From Bradyrhizobium sp. (GTDB taxonomy: Bacteria; Pseudomonadota; Alphaproteobacteria; Rhizobiales; Xanthobacteraceae), in contig NZ_JAUSLT010000174.1 in the NCBI RefSeq assembly GCF_030646015.1, positions 1-64,000 on the forward strand: DNA of 64,000 bases, in the 5' to 3' direction. Positions 1 through 7,700 of this stretch are shown one piece after another. Within the stretch, counting starts at the first letter, position 1. Every line of letters begins with the position of its first letter. The notes under the pieces were generated by a model. It did not search any database, was not told the DNA's origin, and was given only the letters and a program-made list of their open reading frames with translations. The position numbers and the translations under genes were made by a program.

Positions 1-237
<237 letters not shown>

Positions 238-295
238 CCGGTCGGGGCCGGCCGAAGGGGTGGATTGAAAAGGGGGCGCGCTTTCCTGGTGGGAG

Positions 296-3085
296 GTGCG
301 CAAGGGGGACGACTTGAAACACTACCGGCCGCACATCTTTGTGGTGGTTGCGTTGGCGATCGTGCTGTCGACCGACTGGCATGGCGCGCTTCGCAGCGCG
401 CTGACCGATTTGCGGTTTGGCTGGCAGTCGCGTCAGGCCAGTGGCGACATCGTCGTTGTCGCGATAGATGCTCCCTCGATCGAGAAAATCGGAATCTGGC
501 CCTGGCCGCGCCGCCTCCACGCCGAGTTGTTGCGGCGGCTGGAAAGTGCCGACGTAACGGACGTTGTCTTCGACGTCGATTTCTCGACGCCATCCGATGC
601 CGCGTCAGACCAGGCATTCGTCGAGGCGCTCAAGGCTGCGGGAGGATCCGTGGTGTTGCCGGCCTTCAAGCAACCAGCCACCGACGCCGGTAACGCAACC
701 GCCGTGCACATCAATCGTCCGCTTCAGCAATTCGGTGAGCATTCGTGGACGGCCGTGGTCAATGTCGCGGTCGAGCGTGACGGGCTCGTTCGCCGTTACC
801 CGCTCGGCGATACACTCGACGGGAAATTTTATCCGTCGATGGGAGCGGTATTGGCGGGGCAACTTGCTGCAAGGAGTACGCCGTTCCTGATCGACTTCAG
901 TATCCGTGCTGCCTCAGTTCCGAGCGTGTCCTATGTCGACGTGCTGCGCGGGGATGAGACCGCTCTGAACAGGCTGAAGGGCAAGAAGGTCATCATCGGC
1001 GGCACCGCGTTAGAACTGGGGGATCGGTTCAGCGTCCCCAACGGCAAGGTTGTTCCCGGACCCATCCTGCAAACCCTCGCCGCCGAATCGATTCTGCAGA
1101 ACCGCACGCTAAGCTGGACTTCTGACGTCGTGGCGCTGGCGGGGTTATGCATCCTTTCGCTGGTCATGATGTTTTCGTGGCGCCGCCTTTCGGCGGGTGT
1201 CCGGGTGATCGTTCTGGTCGGAATGGCGGCTGCCACTGAGGCCATCGCCATTCTGGTGCAGGCAAAGTTGCCTCTTGTTCTCGATACGTCGCTGCTTTTG
1301 ACTGCGATAGCAGTCTACATGGCCGCCATCGCACTCGACGAAATCGATTTTCGGGATCTGCTGGGCAGCATTGCCGAAAATCGCTTTCAGCGGATCGCGA
1401 TGTCGCTGGGCGATGGCCTGGTGTGCACCGATTCCAGCCATCGAATCACGGTGTGGAACCCCGGCGCGGTCACGATCTTCGGCTACCAGCCAGATGAAAT
1501 GATCGGACGGCCGCTCGATTTGATTTGCGCGGCGTCGGCCAGGGCCGCACCCGGTTCGGTTTCGACCTTCGAAGCAGCCCGCACCCGATCACAGCAGCCC
1601 GGTGGGCTCGTGATGGAGTTCGACGGGCTGCGAAGCAACGGCGAGGTGTTTCCGGCCGAAGCCTGTTTCTCCGGCTGGCAGGGTACCGACGGCTTTCAAT
1701 ATGGCGCGATCCTGCGCGACATCTCGGTGCGGAAACGCGAAACCGAGCGTATCAGGTATCTGGCGGAATACGATTCGCTTACCGGGCTGGCCAACCGCGA
1801 TACGCTTCACGACAGTTTGTCGGTGATGATTTTCAACGCGGAGAAGCAGGCCGGTGAAGTGGCGCTGCTGGTCGTCGGCCTCGACGGATTCCAGCATATC
1901 AACGACATGCTCGGACACGCCTGCGGCGACAGCGTGCTGCGTGCGGTGTCCGAACGGCTGAGGGCCGAGAGCGCGGGTGCCGGAATCGTGGCGCGTCTGA
2001 GCGGCGACGAATTCGCCATCGCTGTTCCCGGCGCCACCATGACGGAAACGGTTGCGCAGCTATCGGAACGCATCGCGCTTACGTTCGCCACGCCCCTCCT
2101 GGTCGGAACACGGCTGCACCGACTCAAGGTCAGCATCGGGGCCGCCGTCTATCCCGCCGATGGCCGTACGGCCGAGAAACTGCTGAGCAACAGCCATCTC
2201 GCATTTTGCCGCGCCAAGGCGACCAGGCGTGGCGGGCACGTGGTATTCGAAAGCGCCATCCGGCAGGAACTTGAATCGCGCCTGACGCTGGAGACGGAAC
2301 TGGCGCGGGCCGCCGAGCGGAATGAATTCGAATTGTTCTATCAGCCGCAGGTCCGTCTCGCGGATGGCGGCTTGATCGGCGCGGAAGCCCTTATTCGCTG
2401 GCGCCATCCCGTCCGCGGCCTGGTCTCGCCGGCGGAATTCATGCCGGTCGTCAATATGTCCTCCATGTCGGAGCGGATTGCGGGCTGGGTTATGGAAACC
2501 GCATGCCGGCAGGCGCGGATCTGGGAACGGGCCGGCCACAGCATCCGCGTCGGCATCAATCTTTCGCCTTCGCAGCTCCAGTCGGGCGACCTCGCAGCCT
2601 CGGTTGCCGAGATGCTCGATGTCACCGGCCTGACGCCTTCGCTGCTTGAACTGGAGCTGACCGAGGACATTCTGCTGCTGGACGAGCAGCGGGTGCTCGA
2701 CACCTTCCTGAGAATCCAGAAGCTTGGCGTGCGCGTCGTGTTCGACGATTTCGGCACCGGCTATGCCAGCCTGAGTTATCTCAAGAAATTCCCGCTCGAT
2801 GGGCTCAAGATCGACCGCTCCTTCGTGCTCGAGCTGCGTGCCGATTCCGACGATGCGGCGATCGTCAGTTCGACGGTCGGCCTCAGCAAGAAGCTCGGCC
2901 TGTCGGTGATCGCCGAAGGTATCGAGAATCGCGCCACCGCCGATCTGCTGATGAGCATGGGATGCGAGGAAGGGCAGGGCTATTTCTTCGGTCGCCCGAT
3001 GCCGGCTCAGGCGTTCGAGGACCAGTTTCTGACGGTGCGCGAGCTCACCACCGCACTCATGCTTGAAGAAGGCGAGGTTGCCTAA
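296..3085 (+). CDS. CHASE2-PAS-GGDEF-EAL cyclic-di-GMP signalling protein
   Basis: Inner-membrane sensor predicted to turn over cyclic di-GMP. Order: one N-terminal membrane helix (about 12-27), extracytoplasmic CHASE2 domain (30-265), three helices (about 278-347), PAS domain (360-475), GGDEF domain (490-650) with the signature as S-G-D-E-F at 569-573, and EAL domain (670-915). The EAL domain keeps E-A-L at 697-699, N755, the E-L-T-E glutamates near 788-790, D-D-F-G-T-G at 817-822 and K838, so phosphodiesterase activity is likely; Ser in place of the first GGDEF glycine makes cyclase activity uncertain. GTG 296 gives 929 residues, but GGGAGG abuts it directly; TTG 314 has an AAGGGGG ribosome site at good spacing and may be the true start. 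Confidence 0.93.
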   Translation: MRKGDDLKHYRPHIFVVVALAIVLSTDWHGALRSALTDLRFGWQSRQASGDIVVVAIDAPSIEKIGIWPWPRRLHAELLRRLESADVTDVVFDVDFSTPSDAASDQAFVEALKAAGGSVVLPAFKQPATDAGNATAVHINRPLQQFGEHSWTAVVNVAVERDGLVRRYPLGDTLDGKFYPSMGAVLAGQLAARSTPFLIDFSIRAASVPSVSYVDVLRGDETALNRLKGKKVIIGGTALELGDRFSVPNGKVVPGPILQTLAAESILQNRTLSWTSDVVALAGLCILSLVMMFSWRRLSAGVRVIVLVGMAAATEAIAILVQAKLPLVLDTSLLLTAIAVYMAAIALDEIDFRDLLGSIAENRFQRIAMSLGDGLVCTDSSHRITVWNPGAVTIFGYQPDEMIGRPLDLICAASARAAPGSVSTFEAARTRSQQPGGLVMEFDGLRSNGEVFPAEACFSGWQGTDGFQYGAILRDISVRKRETERIRYLAEYDSLTGLANRDTLHDSLSVMIFNAEKQAGEVALLVVGLDGFQHINDMLGHACGDSVLRAVSERLRAESAGAGIVARLSGDEFAIAVPGATMTETVAQLSERIALTFATPLLVGTRLHRLKVSIGAAVYPADGRTAEKLLSNSHLAFCRAKATRRGGHVVFESAIRQELESRLTLETELARAAERNEFELFYQPQVRLADGGLIGAEALIRWRHPVRGLVSPAEFMPVVNMSSMSERIAGWVMETACRQARIWERAGHSIRVGINLSPSQLQSGDLAASVAEMLDVTGLTPSLLELELTEDILLLDEQRVLDTFLRIQKLGVRVVFDDFGTGYASLSYLKKFPLDGLKIDRSFVLELRADSDDAAIVSSTVGLSKKLGLSVIAEGIENRATADLLMSMGCEEGQGYFFGRPMPAQAFEDQFLTVRELTTALMLEEGEVA

Positions 3086-3106
3086 GCAAGGCTCGCCTCG
3101 CGCGGG

Positions 3107-3319
3107 CTACGGCGCATCAACGCTGTCGTGGCCGACAGTCGCCGTGCCGGCCTCCTTGAGCGCGGCGTCAATTTTCGACTGAACGCGGCGGGCAGCCATG
3201 GCGCCGAGCCTGGTTCTGGTCTTGCCGGTCTTGACGTCGTCGCCGATCTGGAATTGCCATTGCCAGACGTCCGGCTCGACGGTCGGCGCGACGCTGTATG
3301 GGACGCCTCTATAAATCAC
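3107..3319 (-). CDS. Small conserved hypothetical protein, about 70 aa
   Basis: Reads M-I-Y-R-G-V-P-Y-S-V onward, with a W-Q-W-Q-F-Q-I-G-D core and a basic C-terminal helix rich in Arg, Lys and Ala. This looks like a compact single-domain protein of the short type I recall in Bradyrhizobium genomes; its function is unknown to me. The open frame extends upstream to an ATG at 3385, but that extension has no protein-like character, and a GTG at 3319 preceded by TGGAACC fits as the start. It is convergent with the CHASE2 gene, the two stop codons lying about 21 bp apart. No signal peptide or membrane helix is seen. Confidence 0.6.
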   Translation of the reverse strand: MIYRGVPYSVAPTVEPDVWQWQFQIGDDVKTGKTRTRLGAMAARRVQSKIDAALKEAGTATVGHDSVDAP

Positions 3320-3511
3320 AAAAAGGTTCCATCGCCAGAATTGGCCGAGGGACGATATTTCGGTTCCCCGATCAATCCCGGGCAACTACGGGGTTGCCGG
3401 CACGGGGCTTCCTGCGGCCATCCCAGCGCCGCGCCGCCGAAAGCCGTGAACCACCATCATGGCCCAGCCGCTCCACGGTGAACGCGCGGACAATTCGCCT
3501 CTATGGCGAAC

Positions 3512-3595
3512 TTGACGCGTCGGGCAAATCAAGCGCATTTTGACACATCGCAGGAATTTCAGAGCCCGCGCCGGAAAACCGGCCGCGGGCTTTTC
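3512..3595 (+). promoter_or_regulatory. Promoter-terminator module, copy A
   Basis: First of four similar elements. TTGACG (3512-3517) replaces the TTGACA of the other copies and is followed by the shared spacer CGTCGGGCAAATCA, a CATTTT box at about -10 spacing, a short leader, and a GC-rich hairpin with T-run (3563-3595). The module ends about 91 bp before the start of the barrel-like protein gene at 3687 and points the same way, so it could make a short RNA or act as a conditional leader terminator. The -10 match is the weakest of the four. Confidence 0.6.
3563..3595 (+). terminator. Intrinsic terminator of module A
   Basis: Stem AGCCCGCG with CGCGGGCT, inner stem CCGG/CCGG around an AAAA loop, then TTTTC. 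One bulged C separates the two stem halves. Confidence 0.75.
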
Positions 3596-3686
3596 TCAAT
3601 CGGAGAGCATAGGCGTTTGGGGCGATTGTGTCCTTGAACGTGGACCCCCTCGCAGTATAGCTTTGGAGCAGTTGGAGGACATTCGA

Positions 3687-4619
3687 ATGGGAAGGGCCGC
3701 GCACGTCCGGCCGGTCTGTCGCGTAGCGTTCGCCGGGTTGATGCTGATTTGCTTTTCCGGCCTCGCTTTGGGCAAGGACGCAGATGACGGCGACGAGGAA
3801 TCGGCAAAGACCGCTTCGACGCCAAATCTCTATCTGGACCTGAGGACGAACTACGGCACCTTTCCCGCCGGCTCGCTCTCGATCGGCTTCGGCGGCTTTG
3901 GGTTCGGCGGACATCCGGCGCTGTCGGCCCTCGCGGGCTTTTCGAGGTTTTCGAACCTCGCGACGCCCCCGGCCTTCTCGTCGCCATCCAGCCAGAGTAT
4001 CGGGCTCGACGTGCCCCTCACGATCGATCTCAACGACCGGGTTTCGGTGTATGGCGGCTTCAGCGCGAGCGCGTCGCGCACCGATCTGTCCGACTGGTCG
4101 GCGCTCACGATCTACAGCTGGAACGTCGGATTCCAGGCCGACGTCTATCAGCAGAACGGCGGATCGATCCCGACGATCACGCTGCAGTCGACACTGACCC
4201 TGCCGGTGCCGCACGCCACGCTGCCCACGACGTCGCTCAATACCATTCTTGAATTCGACTACGCGCTGAATGCCGACGAAACCCGCGGGCTGCTGGCTGG
4301 CGTGCAGCATACAGGCGTTGCGGTGGACTCCGGCTTTGTCAGGATCAACCCGAATGTCGTCGGCTATGTCGGCGGCTATTATCAGTGGGACAACAACTGG
4401 AAGTTTTCCGGCCGCCTCGGCGTTCAATCCTTCGGCGGCGCGCAGCTTCTCAACAGGACGTCGTTCGAGCCTTTCACCCAGCCGATCGTCAGGCTGGATC
4501 TCGACCGGATGGATGACGACGACAATCGTCTGTTCGGGATAACGGCAATGATCTCGTGGGTGCCGAAGCCATCCTATCAGTTGACGGTGCGAACGCCGCT
4601 TTACCTGGTGAAGAACTAG
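3687..4619 (+). CDS. Exported beta-rich protein, probable outer-membrane barrel
   Basis: 310 residues. A signal peptide is visible (basic start, hydrophobic core around 12-24, A-L-G-K boundary). The mature part is rich in Gly, Ser, Thr and aromatic residues in alternating short strands and ends in Tyr-Leu-Val-Lys-Asn, which suggests an outer-membrane barrel; the last residue is not the canonical Phe. I do not recognise a named family. The frame is open back to 3540, but ATG 3687 has a strong GGAGGA site seven bases upstream and starts the signal peptide, so the upstream part is taken as leader. Module A lies about 90 bp upstream and module B 26 bp downstream. Confidence 0.75.
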   Translation: MGRAAHVRPVCRVAFAGLMLICFSGLALGKDADDGDEESAKTASTPNLYLDLRTNYGTFPAGSLSIGFGGFGFGGHPALSALAGFSRFSNLATPPAFSSPSSQSIGLDVPLTIDLNDRVSVYGGFSASASRTDLSDWSALTIYSWNVGFQADVYQQNGGSIPTITLQSTLTLPVPHATLPTTSLNTILEFDYALNADETRGLLAGVQHTGVAVDSGFVRINPNVVGYVGGYYQWDNNWKFSGRLGVQSFGGAQLLNRTSFEPFTQPIVRLDLDRMDDDDNRLFGITAMISWVPKPSYQLTVRTPLYLVKN

Positions 4620-4645
4620 CGGGCTTTCCGAGTGCCAAAAAAGTT

Positions 4646-4727
4646 TTGACACGTCGGGCAAATCACCGGCATAATTTCATCATCGCGGCAAGTGAGCCCG
4701 CGCCGGGGAACCGGCAGCGGGCTTTTT
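4646..4727 (+). promoter_or_regulatory. Promoter-terminator module, copy B
   Basis: TTGACA (4646-4651), an 18-bp spacer containing CGTCGGGCAAATCACC, then CATAAT, which is the best sigma70-like pair among the four copies. A leader of about 25 nt leads into the terminator at 4695-4727. The next gene starts at 4815, 88 bp beyond the T-run, close to the spacing after copy A. Confidence 0.7.
4695..4727 (+). terminator. Intrinsic terminator of module B
   Basis: AGCCCGC and GCGGGCT outer stem, GCCGG/CCGGC inner stem, GGAA loop, one bulged A, then five T. Strong rho-independent form. Confidence 0.8.
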
Positions 4728-4814
4728 GAATCGGGCGATCATTGCCGCAACATTTCCCTTGTGCCGCCGTATTTTCGCTGTCCCGTTGCCCGTGCTGGGC
4801 TCAAGGACATCGCG

Positions 4815-5165
4815 ATGAAAAAATGGCTTGTGGGCGCACTGATCGCAGCTTCGTTTTTCCCGTTTGCGGCAAGGGCACAGGAGCGTGCCGGGAGTGCGGC
4901 GCTGGGCGCGGTTTCAGGCGCCGTGGTGCTGGGACCCGTCGGCGCGGTAGCAGGTGCTTTCATCGGATACACCGCAGGGCCCTCGATCGCGCGCTCTTGG
5001 GGAATGCAGCGATCTTCACCGCGATCCCGCGCAAGGCATGCAACACAATCCGGCCCCGCACCCCAGCGACAGGCGGCCGCTGTGACAGGTCCGCCGCCAG
5101 CCGTTAGGACTTCGCCGCCTCCCGTGCAGAGAGCCGCGCCGCCACCGGTTCAGGGGTTTGAATAG
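4815..5165 (+). CDS. Small exported glycine-zipper protein with Pro-rich tail
   Basis: 116 residues. A signal peptide covers about 1-22 (M-K-K start, hydrophobic core, A-R-A cleavage site). Residues about 28-58 form a Gly/Ala hydrophobic stretch with repeated G-x3-G spacing (glycine zipper), and the rest is basic, then Pro/Ala-rich. Glycine-zipper proteins of this size are usually periplasmic or outer-membrane associated; no specific role can be given. ATG 4815 is chosen over the upstream in-frame start at 4692 because it begins the signal peptide and has CAAGGA upstream. Modules B and C flank the gene. Confidence 0.7.
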   Translation: MKKWLVGALIAASFFPFAARAQERAGSAALGAVSGAVVLGPVGAVAGAFIGYTAGPSIARSWGMQRSSPRSRARHATQSGPAPQRQAAAVTGPPPAVRTSPPPVQRAAPPPVQGFE

Positions 5166-5201
5166 AGCACGGTTGGGTGAAGCGGGGGCGCGACAAGACA
5201 T

Positions 5202-5286
5202 TTGACACGTCGGGCAAATCACCCGCATATTGTCACCATCGCAAGAATTAAAACGCCCGCGCCGGGAGACCGGCCGCCCGAGCTTT
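5202..5286 (+). promoter_or_regulatory. Promoter-terminator module, copy C (decayed hairpin)
   Basis: TTGACA (5202-5207), the shared CGTCGGGCAAATCACC spacer and a CATATT box match copies B and D. The inner hairpin GCCGG-GAGA-CCGGC is intact, but the outer stem is broken (CGCCCGC against CGCCCGAGCT) and the T-run is only TTT. Termination should be weak here. The 80-bp hairpin follows directly at 5292. Confidence 0.6.
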
Positions 5287-5291
5287 CTGAA

Positions 5292-5371
5292 TCGGACGGC
5301 GGTCGCGCGCCATGGTGTCACATCCTCCGATGCACCGCTGCGAGAAACGTCGCCAGCGGGCCGCCGTCCGA
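5292..5371 (+). repeat. 80-bp long-stem inverted repeat, copy 1
   Basis: The ends TCGGACGGCGG and CCGCCGTCCGA are complementary and extend to a stem of about 14 bp enclosing roughly 50 nt. About 89% identical to the element at 7308-7387; both follow the same promoter-terminator module. The loop contains CACATCCTCC, whose CCTCC is complementary to Shine-Dalgarno sequences. No start codon with ribosome site is associated with it. Confidence 0.75.
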
Positions 5372-5628
5372 GCTTGCAACTGGTCGTCTGCACAAAATAT
5401 CCTGATTTTATCCGCAATAGGCAGCGCTGAAGTGCACGAAATGCCTCCGGCAAAATGTGCATTGAGGCGTCGGATACTTTGACTATCGGGGCAGACCTAA
5501 AGCCACGGCTCTGCTGACGAATACTTTGCCGGCTTGATAGCTGACGTCTTTGGAGTAGAAATGGTTTCCTTGGCGCCGCGGCGATCGGCAGGCGTTGAAG
5601 CAGCTTCGATGAGGCAAAGGGGCGTGCC
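5372..5628. other. Intergenic stretch without recognised features
   Basis: Lower GC than surrounding genes. No protein-like frame, hairpin or clear promoter was found between the 80-bp hairpin and the GTG at 5629. The long minus-strand frame overlapping 5016-5981 was judged a shadow. Confidence 0.4.
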
Positions 5629-5885
5629 GTGGCATGGATATTCGATGGGTTGATATTTATCGTCGGGTACACAGTGGCGCGGCTTGCTCTGCCACGCCTT
5701 TCGTTTGGGAAGATATATGTTGAGCTTCTAACTAGTCCCCGAAAAAAAAAGTTAACGCGCTCGGCTACAGGTACGACGACAGCGGCCGGGTAGAGATATC
5801 GGAGACGATCGCAGGCTTCATCGGATTTCTCCTCTTCCTGGCAGCGTTTTTTGTAGTTTGCCTGTTGATTCGATCTGCGGCGTGA
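5629..5885 (+). pseudogene. Small two-helix membrane protein split by a frame change at a poly-A run
   Basis: Frame 1 starts at GTG 5629 (AAGGGG site six bases upstream) and encodes V-A-W-I-F-D-G-L-I-F-I-V-G-Y with one membrane helix and the ending S-P-R-K-K-K. After nine consecutive A (5742-5750) that frame degenerates and stops at 5791-5793. The -1 frame from the same run continues as protein-like sequence (L-G-Y-R-Y-D-D-S-G-R-V-E-I) with a second membrane helix and stops at TGA 5883-5885. Together they would make an 85-residue protein. The run contains A-AAA-AAG in the reading frame, the same heptamer as the dnaX slippery site. Options are a one-base indel (decay or sequencing error) or programmed -1 frameshifting. 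Confidence 0.65.
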
Positions 5886-6042
5886 AAGTCGCTGGCCCGG
5901 GAAAGTCTGCTCGCAAGACATAGCATAGGAATATGCAGCGCATTGGGCGAGCGCCAGAAGAGCGCCCGTCAGCAGGTGCATTCCTGTGCCGGACTTAGCC
6001 CAGTCTTGAAATCGCTTTTATCCGCTTTGGTTGGAGCTGCCG

Positions 6043-7131
6043 ATGTTGAACCTAGTTTCCAAAATAGGAAAAAAGTTTGCTAGTGAATTAATGACCAGTA
6101 GTGAGGCGAATAAGCCAGAGGCCTACATCGATCGGATTAAGAGAGAACTTCGGCTGCCTGAGTACGCAGACGCGTTGGTTCGTTACTATTCCAATCCCGC
6201 CTACTGGAAGAAATTGTACGGTGACGATCCGTTAAATTCTCCAAATCATCCTGTTCCTCAAGACGCCTTGCCTCCCCCGAAGGGCGGCAGCTATCGAGAC
6301 GCTCCGTCAAGCAGCGATCCCGTGTATCGTGGTTTTCCGCTGCTTCCGGATTTTCATTACCAGCTTCAAATGCCGAGCCCTGTCGATTCTTTCGGCACCC
6401 GGTTCGGAAAATGGGACTCAATCGCGAATCCTCCGGCTTCCTTAGATGATCGCTTCGGAAAGTGGGGCTCCGCCCCGGTCGCCGATCCACGAGGTTCGTT
6501 CAACGATCGCTTTGGAAATTGGGGTTCCGTCCCGGTAGCCGGTTTCGGCGATATCCGCTCGCCGGTTTTGCGCGCGCTGGAGAAATACCGGCGATCGGAG
6601 ACTCCCGATGGCTTGGCAATGGCTTCGGCACAAGGAGCGTTTCCAGCAGCAGTCTCGTTTCAACCCGATATTGTCAGCACGGGTGGCGTGCTTGGCAAGT
6701 TCGTGGAGAACGGCGTGAGTCCACCTGCGCGGACGGTGCCGCCATCTTTGCCGGAGCCCGCGGCGCCAAATTTTGCGAACAAGGAATTTGCTTTCGACAG
6801 GGGATCGGGAAATGCGTCGGGCGCGTCGAGGCCTATCACGTATCGGGTCAGTTCTGCTTTTCCCAACACGCCGCGTGACCTTGGGCAGCCGGTGAACCCG
6901 CCGCAACCCGCCCCGCTGCCGGGGATATTCAGCGGCGAGCCGATATTGCCGCTTCCGCATGCGGTATGGGATTTACCGGATAAATCCAGCGCATCTCCCC
7001 GCGACGCCTTGTCCGATTTTCTGGCCGGTCTTAGTCGGAGAGATCCAGCGGAGCTTTCGCCGGATGACGACCCACGCGGATTCGATCGCGACGAGCGTGG
7101 GCAGCCCTGGCTCCTCCAAAGCCAGCGCTAG
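6043..7131 (+). CDS. Hypothetical protein with three FGxWGS-type repeats
   Basis: 362 residues, family not recognised. The N-terminal 70 residues are charged and look folded, with lower-GC codons than the neighbours. The middle (about 108-170) holds three near-repeats: F-G-T-R-F-G-K-W-D-S, D-D-R-F-G-K-W-G-S and N-D-R-F-G-N-W-G-S, spaced about 21 residues apart. The remainder is Pro/Gly/Ala-rich and probably unstructured. No signal peptide or membrane helix. ATG 6043 follows TTGGAG by six bases; the TTG at 6031 in the same frame is that ribosome site, not the start. Module D lies 73 bp downstream. Confidence 0.7.
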   Translation: MLNLVSKIGKKFASELMTSSEANKPEAYIDRIKRELRLPEYADALVRYYSNPAYWKKLYGDDPLNSPNHPVPQDALPPPKGGSYRDAPSSSDPVYRGFPLLPDFHYQLQMPSPVDSFGTRFGKWDSIANPPASLDDRFGKWGSAPVADPRGSFNDRFGNWGSVPVAGFGDIRSPVLRALEKYRRSETPDGLAMASAQGAFPAAVSFQPDIVSTGGVLGKFVENGVSPPARTVPPSLPEPAAPNFANKEFAFDRGSGNASGASRPITYRVSSAFPNTPRDLGQPVNPPQPAPLPGIFSGEPILPLPHAVWDLPDKSSASPRDALSDFLAGLSRRDPAELSPDDDPRGFDRDERGQPWLLQSQR

Positions 7132-7204
7132 ACGCCGGATCGGCGGCTGGCTTGCGACTGGCGCCGCCAAAGTCAAGATTTTCATCGCCGACGTTTCAAG
7201 GCAT

Positions 7205-7289
7205 TTGACACGTCGGGCAAATCACCGGCATATCTTCATCATCGCAAGAATTCAAAAGCCCGCGCCGGGAAACCGGCTGCGGGCTTTTT
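7205..7289 (+). promoter_or_regulatory. Promoter-terminator module, copy D
   Basis: TTGACA (7205-7210), the shared spacer CGTCGGGCAAATCACC, a CATATC box, the leader CATCATCGCAAGAATTC, and a full terminator. The leader is nearly identical to copies B and C. If transcribed from about 7240 the product would be about 50 nt and mostly terminator. The 80-bp hairpin follows at 7308 and the small-ORF cluster at 7555. Confidence 0.7.
7257..7289 (+). terminator. Intrinsic terminator of module D
   Basis: AGCCCGC/GCGGGCT outer stem, GCCGG/CCGGC inner stem, GAAA tetraloop, bulged T, then a run of five T. Strong form. Confidence 0.8.
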
Positions 7290-7307
7290 CAATCCGAATT
7301 TCCTGAA

Positions 7308-7387
7308 TCGGACGGCGGCCGCACGTCATGGCGCCACATCCTCCCATGCACCGCTGCCAGAAGCGTCGCAAGCGGGCCGCCGTCCGA
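7308..7387 (+). repeat. 80-bp long-stem inverted repeat, copy 2
   Basis: Ends TCGGACGGCGGCCGC and GCGGGCCGCCGTCCGA pair as a 15-bp stem with one bulged G. The loop again carries CACATCCTCC. Differences from the copy at 5292 are about nine substitutions and do not break the stem, so the structure seems conserved. Confidence 0.75.
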
Positions 7388-7497
7388 ACCTATTCCTGAA
7401 TTGCGCCGGTACGCGCGAACGTGCCGGTAGGCGGGCGTGGCAGAAGTCCACGGCCGCACGCGGCCTCCATTGCATGGAGATAGGGTTCGCGCCCGAA

Positions 7498-7518
7498 ATG
7501 ATCGCGTGACGCGATCAT
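7498..7518. promoter_or_regulatory. Perfect palindrome upstream of a small-peptide gene, candidate operator
   Basis: ATGATCGCG, TGA, CGCGATCAT: nine perfect inverted bases around three central bases, 36 bp before the GTG of the 23-residue peptide. It could be an operator or a leader hairpin; no regulator was identified. Confidence 0.4.
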
Positions 7519-7554
7519 GCCGCACATTTATTTCATACCAAGCAGGAGGCCCAC

Positions 7555-7626
7555 GTGACCGCATTTCTGATCGCGCTCGCCCTTGCGGGCCTCGTCGCCA
7601 TTGCCGTGTGGGAGGCGTTCCAGTGA
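7555..7626 (+). CDS. 23-residue single-helix membrane peptide
   Basis: GTG 7555 to TGA 7624-7626 encodes a 23-residue peptide that is almost wholly hydrophobic (Ala, Leu, Val, Ile) and ends W-E-A-F-Q. An AGGAGG ribosome site lies at ideal spacing, which is the main reason to accept so short a gene. It should insert in the inner membrane. Tiny membrane proteins of this type often modulate a larger membrane complex or act as type I toxin-like peptides, but nothing here shows which. The 55-residue membrane protein follows within 75 bp. Confidence 0.6.
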   Translation: MTAFLIALALAGLVAIAVWEAFQ

Positions 7627-7700
7627 GTGCGCAGATCTTCCAGTCGCGCCCAAAACGCCATTAGGCGTTGGAGCAAGCCTTAAAGGAATCCGGATCGAAA

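Noticed and set aside
3501..4661. Minus-strand frame of 386 codons opposite the barrel-like gene
   Set aside because: Shadow of the plus-strand gene, which has a signal peptide and a strong ribosome site; the shadow is Arg-rich and unstructured.
5016..5981. Long minus-strand frame of 321 codons starting with a signal-like sequence
   Set aside because: It runs antisense through the glycine-zipper gene, the 80-bp hairpin and the split membrane gene. Apart from a chance hydrophobic start it has no protein character and no ribosome site.
7627..7680. Overlapping tiny frames of 13 and 18 codons after the 23-residue peptide
   Set aside because: They start inside or at the stop of the peptide gene with no separate ribosome site and no conserved look.
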